A stretch of DNA of 64,000 bases from Xanthomonas sp. AM6 (lineage in GTDB: Bacteria; Pseudomonadota; Gammaproteobacteria; Xanthomonadales; Xanthomonadaceae): contig NZ_CP106869.1 of the NCBI RefSeq assembly GCF_025665335.1, positions 3,560,501 to 3,624,500 on the forward strand, in the 5' to 3' direction. Below the pieces are notes generated by a model. That model had not been told where the DNA came from, ran no database searches, and worked only from the letters and a program-made list of their open reading frames with translations. Shown in pieces: positions 20,319 to 29,239 of the stretch (position 1 is its first letter; each line of letters starts with the position of its first letter). Made by a program: the position numbers and the translations under genes.

Positions 20319-20392
20319 GGGGCCGGGATTGGGGATTGGGGGATTCGGGTTGGGAAGCCGGGGCTAGCCTGCGCTGCCGGCCCCGCGCTTTT

Positions 20393-20454
20393 TGTGGAGG
20401 GCTTCGGCCCCGGCGCATTGCCGGGAAGGCGTCGGGGCCGAAGCCCCTCCCACA
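20393..20454. repeat. Palindromic intergenic repeat, paired copies (REP-like)
   Basis: Inverted copies with cores GGGCTTCGGCCC and GGGGCCGAAGCCCC lie between the response regulator and cbpA, which converge. It is a variant of the dispersed family in which the loop is TTCGG/CCGAA rather than TTCAG. Confidence 0.8.
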
Positions 20455-20507
20455 GCGGTGGGAAACTCACCGAATCCCCAATCCCGGCATCCCGCCATCC
20501 CGGCCCC

Positions 20508-21392
20508 TCAGACCGCCTCGCCGAACGCCTTGGCCAGATTCCGGTACGCCTTGCGCTGCGCTTCGGTCTCCGGCGCCGGCGCCAGCACTTCCAGTTCGAC
20601 GATCTGGTCGCCCTGCTGGGTACCGGGCAGGCCGCGGCCGCGCAGGCGCAGCTTGCGCCCGGCGTCGGAGTCCGGCGGGATCTTCAGCTCCACCGCGCCG
20701 CCCAGGGTCGGCACGCTGATGCTGGTGCCCAGCGCCGCCTGCCACGGGGTCACCGGCAGCGTGTACAGGATGTTGAGCCCGTCCACCTCGAACTGCGGGT
20801 GCGCGGCGTATTCGATCTCCAGCAGCAGGTTGCTGCCGCCGTTGCCCTGCCCGCTCAGCCGGATCACCTGGCCCGGGCGCACGCCCTTGGGCACGCGCAC
20901 GTCCAGCTGCTTGCCGTTGATGGTGATGCGCACGCTGTCGCCGCTGTAGACCGCCTCCAGCGGCACCGCCAGCTTGGCGCGGGTATCGCCGCGCGGCGCC
21001 GCGCCCGGGCCCGGGCCGGGACCGCCCTGGCGCGCGCGCTGCTGGCGCGCGAACAGGCTCTCGAAGAAATCGCTGAAGCCGCCGCCGGCGCCGCCGTTGC
21101 CGAACACTTCCTCGAAGTCGAAGCCCTGCGCGCCGCCGTAGTTGGGCGGCGCGTGGAACTCCTCGCCCGGGCGGTAGCCCTGCGCGCGCAACTGGTCGTA
21201 GGCCGTGCGTTTCTGCGGGTCGCGCAGCGCCTCGTAGGCTTCGTTGATCGCCTTGAACTTGTCCTCGGCGCCGGCCTCCTTGCTGACGTCGGGATGGTAT
21301 TTGCGCGCCAGCCGCCGGTACGCGGTCTTGATCTCGGCGTCGCCCGCGCTGGGCTCCACGCCCAGGGTGGCGTAGTAATCCTTGAATTCCAT
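20508..21392 (-). CDS. cbpA: Curved DNA-binding protein CbpA, DnaJ-class co-chaperone
   Basis: A type II J-protein that stimulates DnaK. In the 294 residues the J-domain occupies about 1-70 with HPD at 33-35. A Gly/Phe-rich linker (about 78-125) follows, then the C-terminal substrate-binding domains (LAVPLEAVYSGDSVRI, LDVRVPKGVRPGQVIRL). The cysteine-rich zinc domain of DnaJ is absent, as expected for CbpA. It lies 136 bp downstream of the hsp20 gene, with a terminator between, so the two are probably only partly co-transcribed. Confidence 0.93.
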   Translation of the reverse strand: MEFKDYYATLGVEPSAGDAEIKTAYRRLARKYHPDVSKEAGAEDKFKAINEAYEALRDPQKRTAYDQLRAQGYRPGEEFHAPPNYGGAQGFDFEEVFGNGGAGGGFSDFFESLFARQQRARQGGPGPGPGAAPRGDTRAKLAVPLEAVYSGDSVRITINGKQLDVRVPKGVRPGQVIRLSGQGNGGSNLLLEIEYAAHPQFEVDGLNILYTLPVTPWQAALGTSISVPTLGGAVELKIPPDSDAGRKLRLRGRGLPGTQQGDQIVELEVLAPAPETEAQRKAYRNLAKAFGEAV

Positions 21393-21411
21393 CCATCACC
21401 TCAAAAAGAGT

Positions 21412-21439
21412 CGGCCCGCCGCCTTGCGGCAACGGGCCG
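21412..21439 (-). terminator. Terminator between hsp20 and cbpA
   Basis: On the minus strand CGGCCCG and CGGGCCG pair around an inner GCC/GGC stem with loop GCAA, followed by ACTCTTTTTG. It lies about 90 bp after the hsp20 stop and just before cbpA, so it should end or attenuate the hsp20 transcript. Confidence 0.7.
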
Positions 21440-21528
21440 GTTGCATGCTGCGCACCATCGCCCGGCCATTCTACCGGCCGGCCGCGAAGGCGCGGCGACG
21501 CCATGGCGCCGCCGCCGCGGGCGGGCGC

Positions 21529-21996
21529 TTACTGCACGATCGTGGCCCCGGTGTCGACCTGGATCCGGCGCGGCGTGCTCGCCGGGCGCTTGGGGATGCG
21601 CACTTCCAGCACGCCATGGTAGCCACTGGCGGAGATGTTGTCGGGATCGGCGCTGTCGGGCAGCGCGAAGCGGCGGTGGAAGCTGCCGTAGCGGCGTTCG
21701 ACGCGCGAGAAGCGCTCGCTGTCGGCGGTGGATTCGCTCTTGCGCTCGCCCTTGATCGACAGGATGCCCTTGTCCATCGACACCTCGATCTCCGACGGGT
21801 CGATGCCGGGCAGGTCGGCGTACAGCACGAAGCGCTCGGCCTCCTCCTTGATGTCCACGCGCGGCACCCACTGCGCGGTGACGACGGCCGATTCGTCGGT
21901 GCCGCCGTTGGGGTCGAAGAAGCGGTCGAACACCTGCTTGATCTCGTTCTGGAACGCGGCCTGGGCCGGCAACTGGCGATAACGGACGATGCTCAT
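21529..21996 (-). CDS. Hsp20/alpha-crystallin small heat-shock protein
   Basis: An ATP-independent holdase for unfolding proteins. ATG 21996 follows GGAGA and gives 155 residues. The N-terminus has FQNEIKQVFDRFF. The alpha-crystallin domain (about 40-135) includes VPRVDIKEEAERFVLYADLPG, LSIKGER and a C-terminal ALPDSADPDN...GVLEVRIPK. The C-terminal KRPAS motif replaces the usual IxI anchor. It is divergent from the peroxiredoxin gene and next to cbpA, forming a protein-quality-control group. Confidence 0.93.
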   Translation of the reverse strand: MSIVRYRQLPAQAAFQNEIKQVFDRFFDPNGGTDESAVVTAQWVPRVDIKEEAERFVLYADLPGIDPSEIEVSMDKGILSIKGERKSESTADSERFSRVERRYGSFHRRFALPDSADPDNISASGYHGVLEVRIPKRPASTPRRIQVDTGATIVQ

Positions 21997-22163
21997 CGTA
22001 GTCTCCTGCAACGTGAATTGAGGTAACCCTGACGGGTGGTGGGCGGTGGCGGGCCGGGCCCGCCGCCATGCCTGCCAGATAGGAATGGGCCCGCGCTTTT
22101 CAAGGGCCTTGACGCTGCCTTTCCATGCCGATTCCTAGACTCGGTTCACCCAAGGAGCCCGAC

Positions 22164-22646
22164 ATGTCCATCCAGCCCGGCGATCGCATTCCCGAAGTGG
22201 TCCTGCAGCGCATCCGCGAGGGTGTGGAGCAGGTGGACACGCGCAGCCTGTTCGACGGCCGCCGCGCGCTGCTGTTCGCGGTGCCCGGCGCGTTCACCCC
22301 GACCTGCTCGGAGAAGCACCTGCCCGGTTACGTGGAGCACTTCGAGGAATTCCGCAAGCGCGGCATCGAGGTGTACTGCATGGCGGTCAACGACCCGTTC
22401 GTGATGCAGGCCTGGGGCAAGAGCCAACTGGTGCCCGACGGCCTGCAGATGCTGTCCGACGGCAACGGCGACCTGGCCAAGGCGCTGGGCCTGGAAATGG
22501 ACGCCAGCAGCTACGGCATGGGCGTGCGGGCGCGGCGCTTCGCGCTGTACGCCGACGACGGCGTGGTGCGCGCGCTGTTCGTCGAGGCGCCGGGCGAATT
22601 CAAGGTGTCCGCCGCCGACTACGTGCTGCAGCACCTTCCCGACTGA
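22164..22646 (+). CDS. Peroxiredoxin, Prx5/hybrid type
   Basis: A thiol peroxidase reducing hydrogen and organic peroxides. ATG 22164 gives 160 residues, with the peroxidatic Cys48 in PGAFTPTC, the PxxxTxxC hallmark of the Prx5 group. A second Cys lies in VYCMAVND (about 71). There is no fused glutaredoxin. The gene is 35 bp before the ferritin-like gene in the same direction, consistent with one oxidative-stress operon. Upstream codons in the frame carry no similarity. Confidence 0.93.
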   Translation: MSIQPGDRIPEVVLQRIREGVEQVDTRSLFDGRRALLFAVPGAFTPTCSEKHLPGYVEHFEEFRKRGIEVYCMAVNDPFVMQAWGKSQLVPDGLQMLSDGNGDLAKALGLEMDASSYGMGVRARRFALYADDGVVRALFVEAPGEFKVSAADYVLQHLPD

Positions 22647-22681
22647 CATCCCTTTTCCCACCACACAGGAACCGGCCAGCC

Positions 22682-23257
22682 ATGTCCAATCAGCCAGCCA
22701 ACGACGCCAAGCCGCTGCAGAACACCGCCGGCCTCACCGATACCGCCACGCTGCGCGCCAACGCCCGCCAGAGCATCGAGGACGGCGCGATCACCAAGAG
22801 CTACAGCGCCGATCGCGAGGCGGTGATCAAGCTGCTCAACGATGCGCTCGCCACCGAATACGTGTGCGTGCTGCGCTACTACCGCCACTACTTCATGGCC
22901 TCGGGCATGCTCGCCGATTCGGTCAAGGCCGAGTTCCTGGAGCACGCGCAGCAGGAGCAGGAACACGCGCACAAGCTGGCCGAGCGCATCGTGCAGCTGG
23001 GCGGCGAACCGGACCTCAATCCCGACACCCTGACCGCGCGCTCGCACGCCGAATACAAGGAAGGCGAGGACCTGCGCGACATGGTCAAGGAGAACCTGAT
23101 CGCCGAGCGCATCGCCATCGACAGCTACCGCGAGATGATCAACTTCGTCGGCGACAAGGACACCACCACCAAGCGCATCCTGGAGCAGATCCTGGCCCAG
23201 GAGGAAGAGCACGCCGACGAGTTCTCGGACATGCTGGAAGGATGGATCGGGAAGTAA
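22682..23257 (+). CDS. Ferritin-like/bacterioferritin-family protein
   Basis: A 191-residue four-helix protein of the ferritin-like superfamily. Iron-ligand patterns are visible: Glu in ATEYVCVLRYY, EHAQQEQEHAHKLAER (ExxH), NLIAERIAIDSY, and EEEHADEFSDML near the C-terminus. This spacing fits a diiron ferroxidase. It resembles bacterioferritin in length, although no haem Met is assigned. It follows the peroxiredoxin by 35 bp, so the pair probably handles peroxide and iron together. Confidence 0.87.
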   Translation: MSNQPANDAKPLQNTAGLTDTATLRANARQSIEDGAITKSYSADREAVIKLLNDALATEYVCVLRYYRHYFMASGMLADSVKAEFLEHAQQEQEHAHKLAERIVQLGGEPDLNPDTLTARSHAEYKEGEDLRDMVKENLIAERIAIDSYREMINFVGDKDTTTKRILEQILAQEEEHADEFSDMLEGWIGK

Positions 23258-23283
23258 CCGCCCGGTCGTACGCGATGCAATCC

Positions 23284-23313
23284 AGCGCCCGGCACTCGCC
23301 GGGCGCTTTTTTT
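23284..23313 (+). terminator. Rho-independent terminator after the ferritin-like gene
   Basis: AGCGCCCGGC-ACTC-GCCGGGCGCT gives a ten-pair stem with a four-base loop, followed by a run of seven T. It lies about 27 bp after the stop codon. Confidence 0.92.
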
Positions 23314-23400
23314 GGTGGCGACCGCGGCGGGATTCGCCGGTAACGCCTTCGCGGCCGAACAGGATCGCGCGTCCGCATGACGCGCCGAGCACCCGCTCCA

Positions 23401-23470
23401 TGTAGGAGCGGCTTCAGCCGCGACAGGATCCATCCGCAAGGCATTGGTCGCGGCTGAAGCCGCTCCTACA
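23401..23470. repeat. Palindromic intergenic repeat, paired copies (core GCGGCTTCAGCCGC)
   Basis: Two inverted copies with identical cores and TGTAGGA/TCCTACA ends, in the gap between the ferritin-like gene and pbpC. The whole forms a long potential hairpin. Confidence 0.88.
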
Positions 23471-23524
23471 GAAGGCGCAAGCCCGAGAAGGCTCTTCCCG
23501 ATGGAGCCGCGCGGGACGCACATC

Positions 23525-23591
23525 TGTAGGAGCGACTTCAGTCGCGACGGGCGTTACCGGCAAAGCCCGTCGCGACTGAAGTCGCTCCCAC
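23525..23591. repeat. Palindromic intergenic repeat, paired copies (core GCGACTTCAGTCGC)
   Basis: Inverted pair of the second subtype, where the inner G:C pair is replaced by A:T in both halves of the core. It lies 54 bp from the previous pair of the other subtype. Confidence 0.88.
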
Positions 23592-23659
23592 GACACACCT
23601 GCGACTGCAAGCAGCAAGGTCGAACGCTCCACATCCCGCGTCGCGCAATGCACGCGCAC

Positions 23660-26098
23660 TCAATGCAACACCCGGAACCGCACCTGGGTCCAGGCGCCGT
23701 TGCTGGCCAGCGCGGTCAGGGTGTGTTCGCCGGCCTCGGCGAAATCGCGCTGGAAGTTGCGCGCGCCCTCGGTGCGGGCGATCCAGCGCCCGTCCAGCAG
23801 CCAGTCCACCGGCGCGGTGGTGCCCAGCGCGCGCACCTGCAGGCGCACACTGGGGCTGCCCGGCGCGCGCGCCAGGGTGGCGCGGTCGTTGAGCCCTTCG
23901 ATGCGCAGCACGTCGTTGCCGCCGCGGCCGTCGTCGCGGCAGTCGGGCGCCAGCGCCGGCAACTGCCCGGCCTGGCGTTCGCTGGCATGCAGCCACGGCG
24001 TCAGCAGCGCCGGCCAGCGCGCGATCTCGCGCTGCACCGCCTGGTGCGGCCGCGCGCAGTCGGGCGACAGGCGCAGGCCGCTGCGCGCGTCCACCTGCAC
24101 CGTGTCGCGGCCGGCGCTCCACAGCCGCGCGTCGCGCTCGGCGAAGGTCGGCGGCACCGCGCCGTCCAGCGCGTAGGCGGCGAAGCGCCGCTGGCACAGG
24201 GCGGGCGGGGTCTGTTCGGCGGCGATGCCCAGCGGCCAGCACACGTCCAGCTGCTGCACGTTGGCCGGCATCGGCCGCGGCGCGTTGTCGCCGCGCGCGC
24301 GCGGCAGGCTGTCGATGGTCTCGAACATCAGCGGCAGCGCGGTCACCGCGCCGTACTGGCCTGGCAGCGGGGTGCCGTCCGGGCGCCCGACCCAGACCCC
24401 GACCGTGTAGCGGCGGGTGCTGCCGATCGCCCAGGCATCGCGGTAGCCGTAGCTGGTGCCGGTCTTCCACGCCACCCGCGGGCGGGTGCCGACGTCGAAG
24501 GTGCCGACGCCGTAGCCGGGGCGCGGATTGGCCTCCAGGATCTCGCGCACGATCCAGGCCGCGCCGGGCGACATCAGCCGCCGGTCGATGGCCTTGTCGG
24601 CCGGGGTATAGCGCACGTGCCCGGCGATGCCGTCGCGATTGAGCGCGGCGAAGGCGCCGACCAGTTCCTCCAGCTGCGCGCCGGTGCCGCCGAGGATCAG
24701 CGCCAGGTTCGGGGTGCTGCCGCGCGGGAACTTCAGGCCGATGCCGGCGTTGTTCAGGCGCGCGGCGAAGCGCGCCGGCCCAACCCGTTCCAGCAGGTCC
24801 ACCGCCGGCACGTTCAGCGACAGGCGCAGGGCGCTGGCCGCGCCGACCGGGCCGTTGAACGCCTCGTCGAAATTGCCCGGGCGGTAGTCGCCGAAGCTCT
24901 GCGGCGCGTCCACCAGCAGGCTCTCCGAATGGATCAGACCATCGTCCAGGGCCATGCCGTACAGGAACGGCTTGAGCGTGGAGCCGGGCGAACGCCAGGC
25001 CTGCACCATGTCCACGTCGCCGAGCCGCTTGCGGTCGCCGAACGTCACCGAGCCGATGTAGGCGCGCGCCTGCAGGTCGCGGTTGTCCACCACCAGCAGC
25101 GCGGCGGAGGTGCGCTCGGGCAATTGCGAGAAATACGCGCTGACCCGGTCCTCCAGGGTGCGCTGCAGGTCGGCGTCGATGGTCGAGACGATGTGCGCGG
25201 CGCGCGGCGACTGCCGGCGCAGGCGCTCGGCCAGCAGCGCGGCATGCATCGGCGATTGCAGCGAACGCGCCACCACCGGTTCGATGCGCGCATCGTCCAC
25301 CTGCGCGCGCGACCATACGTGCAGGTCGACCATGCGCTCGAGCACCTTGTCGCGCGCCGCGCGCGCGGCTTCCGGATGCCGGTCCGGGCGCAGCCGGCTC
25401 GGCGCCTGCGGCAGCACCGCCAGCAGCGCCGCCTCGGCCTGCGACAGGCGCGCGGCCGGCTTGCCCAGGTAGGCCCAGCTCGCCGCCTCCACGCCCTCGA
25501 TGGTGCCGCCGTACGGCGCGCGCTCCAGGTACAGCTGCAGGATCTGGCGCTTGCTCAGGTGCACTTCCAGCTGCAGCGCGCGCAGCAGCTGCTGCAGCTT
25601 GCCCAGCGGGCTGCGCGTACTGACGTTGTCCGGCATCAAGATCCGCGCCACTTGCATGGTCAGGGTGGAACCGCCGGAGACGATGCGGCGCGAGAACGCC
25701 CACTGCTTGCCGGCGCGCAGCAGCGCCCACGGATTGACCCCGGGATGGTGCCAGAACCAGCGGTCCTCGTAGTTCAGCAGCGCCTGCAGGTACAGCGGGG
25801 AAACGCTTTGTGGCGTGGCCGGATAGCGCCACACGCCATCGCCGTCGGCGAAGGCGCGCAGCGGCGTGCCGTCGGCGGCCACCACCAGGGTCGAGGTGTC
25901 GCGCGATTTCGGCAGCGGCAACGGGAACGCCAGGTCCAGCAGCAACAGCGTGGCCAGCAACGCGGCCGTGCCCCAGCGCAGCACGCGCCACTGCGGCATG
26001 CCCCAACGCAGCCGGCCCCGATGCAGCCTGGGCAGCAGGCGCGCCCCGCGCCAGCTGCGCCGCGCGGTGCGCGTGGCGGCGGTCTCGTCCTGCGACAT
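23660..26098 (-). CDS. pbpC: Penicillin-binding protein 1C, bifunctional peptidoglycan synthase
   Basis: The 812-residue product has an N-terminal basic segment and one membrane helix (about 30-52). The glycosyltransferase domain (EDRWFWHHPGVNPWALLRA, GGSTLTMQVARIL) and the transpeptidase domain follow, with catalytic SxxK in GSTLKPF, SLN in LRLSLNVPAV, and KTGTSYGYRD. The C-terminal BiPBP_C-like domain (about 720-812) is typical of PBP1C. In many bacteria pbpC sits beside the alpha-2-macroglobulin gene; here that gene is about 11 kb away on the same strand. REP-like repeats flank the gene on both sides. Confidence 0.96.
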   Translation of the reverse strand: MSQDETAATRTARRSWRGARLLPRLHRGRLRWGMPQWRVLRWGTAALLATLLLLDLAFPLPLPKSRDTSTLVVAADGTPLRAFADGDGVWRYPATPQSVSPLYLQALLNYEDRWFWHHPGVNPWALLRAGKQWAFSRRIVSGGSTLTMQVARILMPDNVSTRSPLGKLQQLLRALQLEVHLSKRQILQLYLERAPYGGTIEGVEAASWAYLGKPAARLSQAEAALLAVLPQAPSRLRPDRHPEAARAARDKVLERMVDLHVWSRAQVDDARIEPVVARSLQSPMHAALLAERLRRQSPRAAHIVSTIDADLQRTLEDRVSAYFSQLPERTSAALLVVDNRDLQARAYIGSVTFGDRKRLGDVDMVQAWRSPGSTLKPFLYGMALDDGLIHSESLLVDAPQSFGDYRPGNFDEAFNGPVGAASALRLSLNVPAVDLLERVGPARFAARLNNAGIGLKFPRGSTPNLALILGGTGAQLEELVGAFAALNRDGIAGHVRYTPADKAIDRRLMSPGAAWIVREILEANPRPGYGVGTFDVGTRPRVAWKTGTSYGYRDAWAIGSTRRYTVGVWVGRPDGTPLPGQYGAVTALPLMFETIDSLPRARGDNAPRPMPANVQQLDVCWPLGIAAEQTPPALCQRRFAAYALDGAVPPTFAERDARLWSAGRDTVQVDARSGLRLSPDCARPHQAVQREIARWPALLTPWLHASERQAGQLPALAPDCRDDGRGGNDVLRIEGLNDRATLARAPGSPSVRLQVRALGTTAPVDWLLDGRWIARTEGARNFQRDFAEAGEHTLTALASNGAWTQVRFRVLH

Positions 26099-26450
26099 GC
26101 TTGCTCCCGATGGAAGCGGCTATTTTGCCTGTTGCGGCGGCGACGTGGCGACGTGGCGCGCGCGGCGTTCGTCGAGGCCGGCGAACCGAGCCTGCGGGTG
26201 GACTGCGGGACATTGGTCGCGATGATTGCTCGGGAAGGCCCGTCGCGACTGAAGTCGCTCCCACAACGAGCGCTGCCCGTCGGACGTCATCCACGCGGCC
26301 GATCGTGGAAGCGACTCCTGGTGCCCCGGCCATCGCTCCCGACTGTCACCGAAACCGGATCCCTTCCGGCTTCGACGCCGCGACTGATCGCCCCGCACGG
26401 CCGCCGCAACGCCGTGCTGGCGGCGAGCGCTGCGGAAAAATCCAGCTACA
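26099..26450. other. Intergenic region between pbpC and the histidine kinase gene
   Basis: About 350 bp with no supported gene. It holds one degraded REP-like half unit (about 26240-26265, core GCGACTGAAGTCGC). No terminator or promoter could be assigned. Confidence 0.5.
26240..26265. repeat. Single, degraded copy of the palindromic repeat
   Basis: One well-preserved arm of the GTCGCGACTGAAGTCGC subtype; the expected partner to its left is decayed (GGTCGCGATGATTGC). It shows the family persisting as a solo unit. Confidence 0.7.
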
Positions 26451-27776
26451 TCACGCGTCGTTGCCGCCGGGCGCCAGCGGCAGGCGCAATGTGGCGACGC
26501 TGCCGCCGGCCTCCCCGCGCGGCGCAAGGCTCAGGCTGCCGCCCTGCGCCTCCAGGATCTGCCGCGACAACACCAGGCCGATGCCCGACCCGCCGGGCTT
26601 GGTGGTGAAGAACGGCACGAACAGGTTGTCGCTGGGCGGCAGTCCGGCGCCGCCGTCGAGGATCTCGATCAGCGCGCTGGCGCCGTCGCGGCGCGCGCGC
26701 AGCGCCACCGGCGCGCTGCCGCCGGATTCCAGCGCGTTGCGCAGCAGGTTGATCAGCACCTGCTCGAGCTGGTCGGCGTCGGCGTGCAGGTGCAGCTGTG
26801 GCTCGACTTCGACCTGGACCCGCGCATCGTCCAGCAGCCGCTGCACGCGCGCGCACAGCGGCGCCAGCGCCACGGCCGCCGGCACCGGCGCCGGCAGCCT
26901 GGCCAGGCGCGCGTAGCCGCCGAGGAAGCGCTGCAAGGCCGCGCTGCGCTGCTCGATCAGCGCCAGGCCGTTGCGCAGGTCCGCGTGCAGGTCGGCATCG
27001 AGCGTGGCCGGCGCGGCCGCCAGCAGGCGCGCGAGGGTGTCGGCGATCGAGGCGATCGGCGCCAGCGAGTTGTTGATCTCGTGGCTGAGCACGCGCAACA
27101 GGCGGCGGAAGGCCTGCGCTTCCTCCTCGCGCAGCGCACGCTCCATCGGCTGCACCAGCAGCAGCTGCCCGGCCTGGCTGCGGCTGCGCAGCGCGGCGTG
27201 GCCGATCTGCCAGCGCCCCTGCTGGCCGGCGAAGGCATGCGCGTGGATGCTGCCCGACGGCAACGCGAACAATGCGGACAGGCCCAGCGCCTGCGCCGAT
27301 CGCCCGATCAGCTGCTCGGCGGCGGCACCGAGCAGGCGCTCGCCGGCCGGGTTGACCAGGCGCAGGCGCTGGTCCTGCTCGAACGCGAACACCGCCCCGT
27401 CCAGCGCCGCCAGGGTCTTGCTCAGCAGTTGCAGGCTCTCGTGCGAGTCGCGCTGTTCGTCCTGCAGCCGCTGCGCCAGCGCGTTGAACCGCTGCAGCAG
27501 GCCGTCGGCATCGCGATCGCGCGCGTCCTGCGCCACGCGCACGCTGTAGTCGCCCTCGCGCAACGCCTCGAGCAGGCCGCCGAGGGTGCGCAGGCGCTGG
27601 CCGGCGTCGCGCTGCTGCCAGCGCCACAGCGCCGCGGTCAGCAGCAGCACGCACAGCAGCAGCACCGCCGCCTCCGGCGGCCGCGGCGCGCCGAACGCGA
27701 GGACCAGGATCAGCGCCAGCGACGCCGGCGCCGACAGCCACAAAGACCGCCAGCGCTGTCGCTCAGCCGCCGTCAT
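26451..27776 (-). CDS. Sensor histidine kinase, NtrY/PAS-like
   Basis: A 441-residue kinase. Two N-terminal membrane helices (about 10-48) enclose almost no periplasmic loop. A HAMP-like region and a PAS-like segment (about 110-190, LAALDGAVFAFEQDQRLRLVNPAGERLLG) follow. The H-box is LSHEINNSLAPI, with the phosphorylated His about 237. N-box LINLLRNALESG, LDGGAGLP and FVPFFTTKPGGSGIGL complete the catalytic domain. Its start overlaps the stop of the NtrC-type regulator gene by 14 bp. The lack of a periplasmic domain suggests it senses a cytoplasmic or membrane signal. Confidence 0.92.
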   Translation of the reverse strand: MTAAERQRWRSLWLSAPASLALILVLAFGAPRPPEAAVLLLCVLLLTAALWRWQQRDAGQRLRTLGGLLEALREGDYSVRVAQDARDRDADGLLQRFNALAQRLQDEQRDSHESLQLLSKTLAALDGAVFAFEQDQRLRLVNPAGERLLGAAAEQLIGRSAQALGLSALFALPSGSIHAHAFAGQQGRWQIGHAALRSRSQAGQLLLVQPMERALREEEAQAFRRLLRVLSHEINNSLAPIASIADTLARLLAAAPATLDADLHADLRNGLALIEQRSAALQRFLGGYARLARLPAPVPAAVALAPLCARVQRLLDDARVQVEVEPQLHLHADADQLEQVLINLLRNALESGGSAPVALRARRDGASALIEILDGGAGLPPSDNLFVPFFTTKPGGSGIGLVLSRQILEAQGGSLSLAPRGEAGGSVATLRLPLAPGGNDA

Positions 27777-29157
27777 CGCTGCGCAGGCCGTGCTTGCCCA
27801 GGCGCCGGTACAGGCTCTGCCGGGTGATGCCGAGCTGGTCGGCGGTACGTTGCAGGTTGCCCTGCTGCTGGGCCAGCGCCTGCCGCAGCAGCAGGGCCTC
27901 GGCTTCCTCGAGGGTCAGCTGGGTCGACAGGGCCGGCGCCGCGCCCGCGGCCGGCTGCAGGCGCAGGTCGTCGCTGCCCAGCGTCGCGCCGTCGGCGAGC
28001 AAGGCGGCGCGCTCCATTGCATGCGCCAGTTCGCGCACGTTGCCGGGCCAGGCGTAGCCGAGCAAGGCACGTTCGGCGTCGCGCGCCAGCGCCGGCAGCG
28101 GCCGCCGGTAGCGCGTGCAGGCGGCGGCCAGGTAGTGCCGCGCCAGCGGCAGGATGTCGGCGCCGCGCTCGCGCAGCGGCGGCACCCGCAACTGGAAGGT
28201 GTTGAGCCGGTACAGCAGGTCCTGGCGGAAATGGCCGGCGGCCACTTCCGCGTCCAGGTCGGCATTGGTCGCCGCGACGATGCGCACGTCCACGCGCTGC
28301 GTGCGCGAGGACCCGAGCCGCTCGAACTCGCCGTCCTCGATCGCGCGCAGCAGCTTGGGCTGCTGCTGCAGCGGCAGGTTGCCGATCTCGTCCAGGAACA
28401 GGGTGCCGCCATCGGCCAGTTCGAAGCGGCCGGCACGGTCCTGGCGCGCGTCGGTGTAGGCGCCGCGCACGTGGCCGAACAGCTCGGCCTCGAACAGGGT
28501 CGGCGCCAGCCCGCCGATGTTGACCTTGACGAAGGCCTGCGCGCGGCGCGGCGACCACTGGTGCAGCAGCTGCGCCAGCAGGCTCTTGCCGGTGCCGTTC
28601 TCGCCCAGCAGCAACACGTTGGCGCCGCTGCCGGCGATGCGCAGCAGGTCCTCGACCAGGCGCTGCATCGGCGCCGACTCGGCGACGAAACCGGCGGCGC
28701 CATCCTGCAGCAGCAGCGCCTGCGCCTCGCCGAGCCGCTGCGCGTTGCGGCGGCTGCGGTCCAGCGCGATGCGGCTGTCCAGCACCGCCAGCACGCGCGC
28801 GTTCTGCCAGGGCTTTTCGATGAAATCCACCGCGCCGTCGCGCATCGCCGCCACCGCCAGCTCGATGCTGGCCCAGGCGGTCATCGCGATCACCGGCAGC
28901 CCCGGCCACTGCGCGGCGATCTGCGCGATCAGCGCCAGGCCCTCGGCGCCGGAGGTGGTGTCGCGGGCGTAGTTCATGTCCACCAGCACCGCGGCGAAGT
29001 CGTCGCCGCGCAGGCAGGCCAGCGCCAGCTCCGGCGACTCGGCGCCGACCATGCCGTAGCCGGCGCTCTTGAGCAGCATGCGCAAGGCCTCGCGCACGTC
29101 GGCCTGGTCGTCGACCACCAGGATGCGCGGCAAGGGCGGCGTGCGAGCGTCGTTCAT
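27763..29157 (-). CDS. NtrC-family sigma-54-dependent response regulator
   Basis: A 464-residue activator. The receiver (1-120) has acidic residues at 16-17 and phosphorylation site Asp60 in VLVDMN. The AAA+ domain has Walker A GENGTGKS (K191) and Walker [11 protein letters not shown]-terminal Fis-type helix-turn-helix ([17 protein letters not shown]) completes it. The sigma-54 contact loop, normally GAFTGA, reads GAYTDA (232-237), a deviation worth noting. ATG 29157 begins the receiver; the upstream frame lacks similarity. It follows the ABC permease by 82 bp and overlaps the kinase gene, so exporter and two-component genes are probably one operon. Confidence 0.94.
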   Translation of the reverse strand: MNDARTPPLPRILVVDDQADVREALRMLLKSAGYGMVGAESPELALACLRGDDFAAVLVDMNYARDTTSGAEGLALIAQIAAQWPGLPVIAMTAWASIELAVAAMRDGAVDFIEKPWQNARVLAVLDSRIALDRSRRNAQRLGEAQALLLQDGAAGFVAESAPMQRLVEDLLRIAGSGANVLLLGENGTGKSLLAQLLHQWSPRRAQAFVKVNIGGLAPTLFEAELFGHVRGAYTDARQDRAGRFELADGGTLFLDEIGNLPLQQQPKLLRAIEDGEFERLGSSRTQRVDVRIVAATNADLDAEVAAGHFRQDLLYRLNTFQLRVPPLRERGADILPLARHYLAAACTRYRRPLPALARDAERALLGYAWPGNVRELAHAMERAALLADGATLGSDDLRLQPAAGAAPALSTQLTLEEAEALLLRQALAQQQGNLQRTADQLGITRQSLYRRLGKHGLRSDDGG

Positions 29158-29239
29158 GGCGCAGAGTCTAGCGGCTGGCCGTCGCCTGCATGCGCGACGC
29201 ACGCCGCGGCCGCGCAGGCGCGCCGGTTCGCGGTCCCGG

